Part shown: one piece after another, positions 62,155 to 64,000 of the stretch
How the letters are laid out: each line of letters begins with the position of its first letter
Position numbering within the stretch: position 1 is the first letter of the stretch
From: an uncultured Erythrobacter sp.
Lineage (GTDB): Bacteria; Pseudomonadota; Alphaproteobacteria; Sphingomonadales; Sphingomonadaceae
DNA: 64,000 nucleotides
Direction: 5' to 3'
Assembly: GCF_958304185.1 (NCBI RefSeq)
Contig: NZ_OY284433.1
Coordinates: 124,001 to 188,000 of the forward strand
Made by a program: the position numbers and the translations under genes
Notes under the pieces: generated by a model
What the model was told of the DNA's origin: nothing
Databases searched by the model: none
What the model saw: only the letters and a program-made list of their open reading frames with translations

Positions 62155-62729
62155 ATACCATCGTTACTCCTCCCCAAGGATTGCCCGATATTTCCGCGCT
62201 GACCACCGCCGCTGGCGGTGAGGTGCGGCAGCCGGACGCGTCCTATTTCACCGCGATGCAGACCGAGGTGAATGACAAGGGTTTCCTTGTCACCTCGACC
62301 GAGGACCTGTTCCAATGGGCGCGCACCGGATCGCTGTGGTGGATGACCTTCGGGCTCGCCTGCTGCGCGGTCGAGATGATCCACGTCAACATGCCGCGTT
62401 ATGACATGGAGCGCTTCGGCGCGGCCCCGCGCGCCTCCCCGCGCCAGTCGGACGTGATGATCGTCGCCGGAACGCTGTGCAACAAGATGGCCCCGGCGCT
62501 GCGCAAGGTCTATGACCAGATGTCCGATCCCAAATATGTGATCAGCATGGGCAGCTGCGCCAATGGCGGCGGCTATTACCACTATTCCTATTCCGTTGTG
62601 CGTGGCTGTGACCGGATCGTGCCGGTCGACATCTACGTTCCCGGTTGCCCGCCGACCGCCGAGGCGCTGCTTTACGGCGTCATGCAGTTGCAGCGGAAGA
62701 TCCGCCGCGTGGGGACGATTGAGCGGTGA
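62151..62729 (+). CDS. nuoB: NADH-quinone oxidoreductase subunit B
   Basis: Peripheral-arm subunit of complex I that holds cluster N2, the last iron-sulfur centre before ubiquinone. The 192-residue protein has the N2 ligands: the adjacent Cys pair in [12 protein letters not shown], Cys in [16 protein letters not shown] and Cys in [15 protein letters not shown]. The arginine-rich quinone-side loop [17 protein letters not shown] is also present. Starts at 62151, overlapping nuoA, and its stop overlaps the GTG of a small membrane protein gene. Confidence 0.96.
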   Translation: MNTIVTPPQGLPDISALTTAAGGEVRQPDASYFTAMQTEVNDKGFLVTSTEDLFQWARTGSLWWMTFGLACCAVEMIHVNMPRYDMERFGAAPRASPRQSDVMIVAGTLCNKMAPALRKVYDQMSDPKYVISMGSCANGGGYYHYSYSVVRGCDRIVPVDIYVPGCPPTAEALLYGVMQLQRKIRRVGTIER

Positions 62730-62971
62730 TTAAGTACTTGCTTGTGGAGCCGCTGTTTGCGGCGATCTTTATTGGCCTGTTCGTGGCAATCGTTTCCGCG
62801 CTGATCTGGCTTGGTGAAGCGGCGGGCTGGTTGTCAGAATTTTGGGATAGCTACGGCGGGTTGGTCCTGCAATTGGGCGCTTGGGCCGTGGGCATCACTT
62901 TTGTCCTCTTGGCATTTTTGCGACTGGTGGCGCTATTGTCCGGGGCGCTGACAAAGAAGGAATCGGAATGA
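62726..62971 (+). CDS. Small two-helix membrane protein inserted between nuoB and nuoC
   Basis: An 81-residue protein with two hydrophobic helices: about 8-29 ([20 protein letters not shown]) and about 47-72 ([20 protein letters not shown]), joined by an acidic/aromatic turn and ending in a Lys/Glu tail (ALTKKESE). It starts with GTG overlapping the nuoB stop (GTGA) and ends overlapping the nuoC start (ATGA), so it is translated as part of the operon. I know no standard complex I subunit of this form at this place. A supernumerary subunit, an assembly factor or an unrelated insertion are all possible. Confidence 0.75.
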   Translation: MIKYLLVEPLFAAIFIGLFVAIVSALIWLGEAAGWLSEFWDSYGGLVLQLGAWAVGITFVLLAFLRLVALLSGALTKKESE

Positions 62972-63750
62972 TGGTGCACCATTCCGCCCCGAAATTCGCC
63001 TCGAATGAAGGCGTGATTGACGCGATCAGCGAAAGCATCAGCGTGTGGCTGATCGGTGCAGCCGAAGCCCACGGCGAAGTCAGCTTTCGCGTGAAACGCG
63101 ACGATATCGCCCGCGTGCTCCAAACATTGCGCGATGATCATGCTTATCAGCAGCTGATGGAGATTGCGGGCGTCGATTACCCCGACCGGGCCGAACGCTT
63201 CGAAGTCGTCTACATGCTCCAGAGCCTGACCAAGAACCACCGCGTGATGGTCAAATGTTCGGCGAGCGAAGACACGCCGGTGCCGACCGTCACCACGCTG
63301 TGGCCCAACGCAGGCTGGCTCGAACGCGAAGTGTTCGACATGTACGGCGTCACCTTTGCGGGCAACCCGGACCTGCGCCGCATCCTCACCGATTATGGCT
63401 TCGAAGGCCACCCGTTCCGCAAGGACTTCCCGATGACGGGCTACACCGAACTGCGTTACTCCGAGGAGGAAAAGCGGGTGGTGTATGAACCCGTCGAACT
63501 GGCGCAGGAAATGCGCAGCTTCGACTTCCTCAGCCCCTGGGAAGGCGCGGATTACGAACTGCCCGGCGATGAAAAATCGCGCGGTGCGCCGACGGTGAAT
63601 GATGTGAAGACCACGGAAAAGCCCAGTCAGACCGGGGCAGGTGCTGCGGCCAATGCCAACGCCGAGAAGCGTACTTCGGCTGCGCAGAAGGCTAGCACCC
63701 AAGACGCCCCCGGTGCGCCCGATCCCACCTCGAAGGAGGGCGGAAAGTGA
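62968..63750 (+). CDS. nuoC: NADH-quinone oxidoreductase subunit C
   Basis: Peripheral-arm complex I subunit (30-kDa type). The 260-residue protein has the family core: [38 protein letters not shown], and [21 protein letters not shown]. After residue 200 there is an Ala/Lys/Thr-rich tail of about 60 residues that lies outside the conserved core. Two ATGs are adjacent at the start (62968 and 62971), with AAGGAA just upstream; the first overlaps the preceding stop. It is separate from nuoD. Confidence 0.95.
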   Translation: MMVHHSAPKFASNEGVIDAISESISVWLIGAAEAHGEVSFRVKRDDIARVLQTLRDDHAYQQLMEIAGVDYPDRAERFEVVYMLQSLTKNHRVMVKCSASEDTPVPTVTTLWPNAGWLEREVFDMYGVTFAGNPDLRRILTDYGFEGHPFRKDFPMTGYTELRYSEEEKRVVYEPVELAQEMRSFDFLSPWEGADYELPGDEKSRGAPTVNDVKTTEKPSQTGAGAAANANAEKRTSAAQKASTQDAPGAPDPTSKEGGK

Positions 63751-64000
63751 CCATGCAACGCGAAGAATCGCTCACCACCACGGGCGAGGTCATCTCCAAC
63801 TACACGATCAACTTCGGCCCCCAGCACCCGGCTGCGCACGGCGTGCTGCGGATGGTGATGGAGCTTGACGGCGAAGTGATCGAGCGGATCGATCCGCATA
63901 TCGGCCTGCTTCACCGTGGCACCGAAAAGCTGATCGAGCACAAGACCTACCTGCAAGCGCTGCCGTACTTCGACCGGCTCGATTACTGTTCGCCGCTGGC
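63747..64000 (+). CDS. nuoD: NADH-quinone oxidoreductase subunit D, 5' part
   Basis: Complex I 49-kDa subunit that forms the quinone site with NuoB; only the first 84 codons are in the window. The visible sequence holds the family landmarks [17 protein letters not shown] and [17 protein letters not shown]. The start is taken as the GTG at 63747, because AAGGAGG (63733-63739) lies seven bases before it and it overlaps the nuoC stop (GTGA); an ATG at 63753 is the alternative. The gene runs out of the right edge. Confidence 0.95.
   Translation, partial: MTMQREESLTTTGEVISNYTINFGPQHPAAHGVLRMVMELDGEVIERIDPHIGLLHRGTEKLIEHKTYLQALPYFDRLDYCSPL

Noticed and set aside
1-64000. tRNA, rRNA, CRISPR, transposase, integrase and prophage genes
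   Set aside because: I scanned the intergenic gaps and the proteins and saw no T-loop/acceptor pairs, repeat-spacer arrays or DDE/tyrosine recombinase motifs. A tRNAscan or Infernal run could still find something I missed.

Overview
The window is GC-rich, densely packed bacterial chromosome. Gene content and protein style (LolCD, EtfQO, alphaproteobacterial RNase E, NuoABCD, an XrtA exopolysaccharide locus) point to an alphaproteobacterium of the order Sphingomonadales, most likely Erythrobacteraceae (Erythrobacter/Porphyrobacter-like). That placement is an inference from family resemblance; no rRNA gene is present to confirm it. I found no tRNA, rRNA, CRISPR array, transposase, integrase or prophage.

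Left part (1-22 kb): housekeeping genes. The end of lolC/E with lolD, a glutathione peroxidase, dnaE, an OmpA-type porin, an acyl-CoA synthetase operon, a radical SAM protein whose first codons form a perfect parS-like palindrome, a UDG-like/slt/moaB operon, ETF:ubiquinone oxidoreductase, ispE, an N-formylglutamate amidohydrolase, ilvD, a small lipoprotein, the NAD(P)HX repair enzyme and an RlmD-type RNA methyltransferase. Four families of intergenic inverted repeats lie in the first 17 kb, and one seems to supply the start codon of ispE.

Middle (22.1-40.2 kb): a near-complete exosortase A (XrtA)/PEP-CTERM exopolysaccharide locus. A leftward operon (GNAT protein, acyl carrier protein, two alpha/beta-hydrolase-like proteins) faces a rightward series: AMP-forming acyl ligase, PLP decarboxylase, export lipoprotein, chain-length protein, tyrosine autokinase, outer-membrane barrel, ExeA-like ATPase, polysaccharide deacetylase, FemAB protein, glycosyltransferase, exosortase A and an asparagine-synthase-like amidotransferase. 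The export and sorting half is recognisable. The ACP/ligase/decarboxylase/hydrolase half looks like a small biosynthetic pathway whose product I cannot name; it is the most interesting part of the window. No PEP-CTERM substrate, EpsI domain, priming sugar transferase, flippase or polymerase is encoded here.

Right part (40.4-64 kb): zapE-paaI-sdhB leftward, an SDR and a methyltransferase, RNase E divergent from a cell-wall amidase, then PBP1A, an exported peroxiredoxin, prfB, a lipoprotein with a methyltransferase fold, nitronate monooxygenase, a low-GC orphan gene, a 2-hydroxyacid dehydrogenase, an SH3 protein, thiolase, coniferyl-aldehyde dehydrogenase, a propeller-like protein, and the start of the nuo (complex I) operon, with an extra two-helix membrane protein between nuoB and nuoC.

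Many neighbouring genes share ATGA or GTGA stop/start overlaps, so translational coupling is common. Start codons below were chosen from Shine-Dalgarno sequences, overlaps and expected N-termini where the longest reading frame was implausible.
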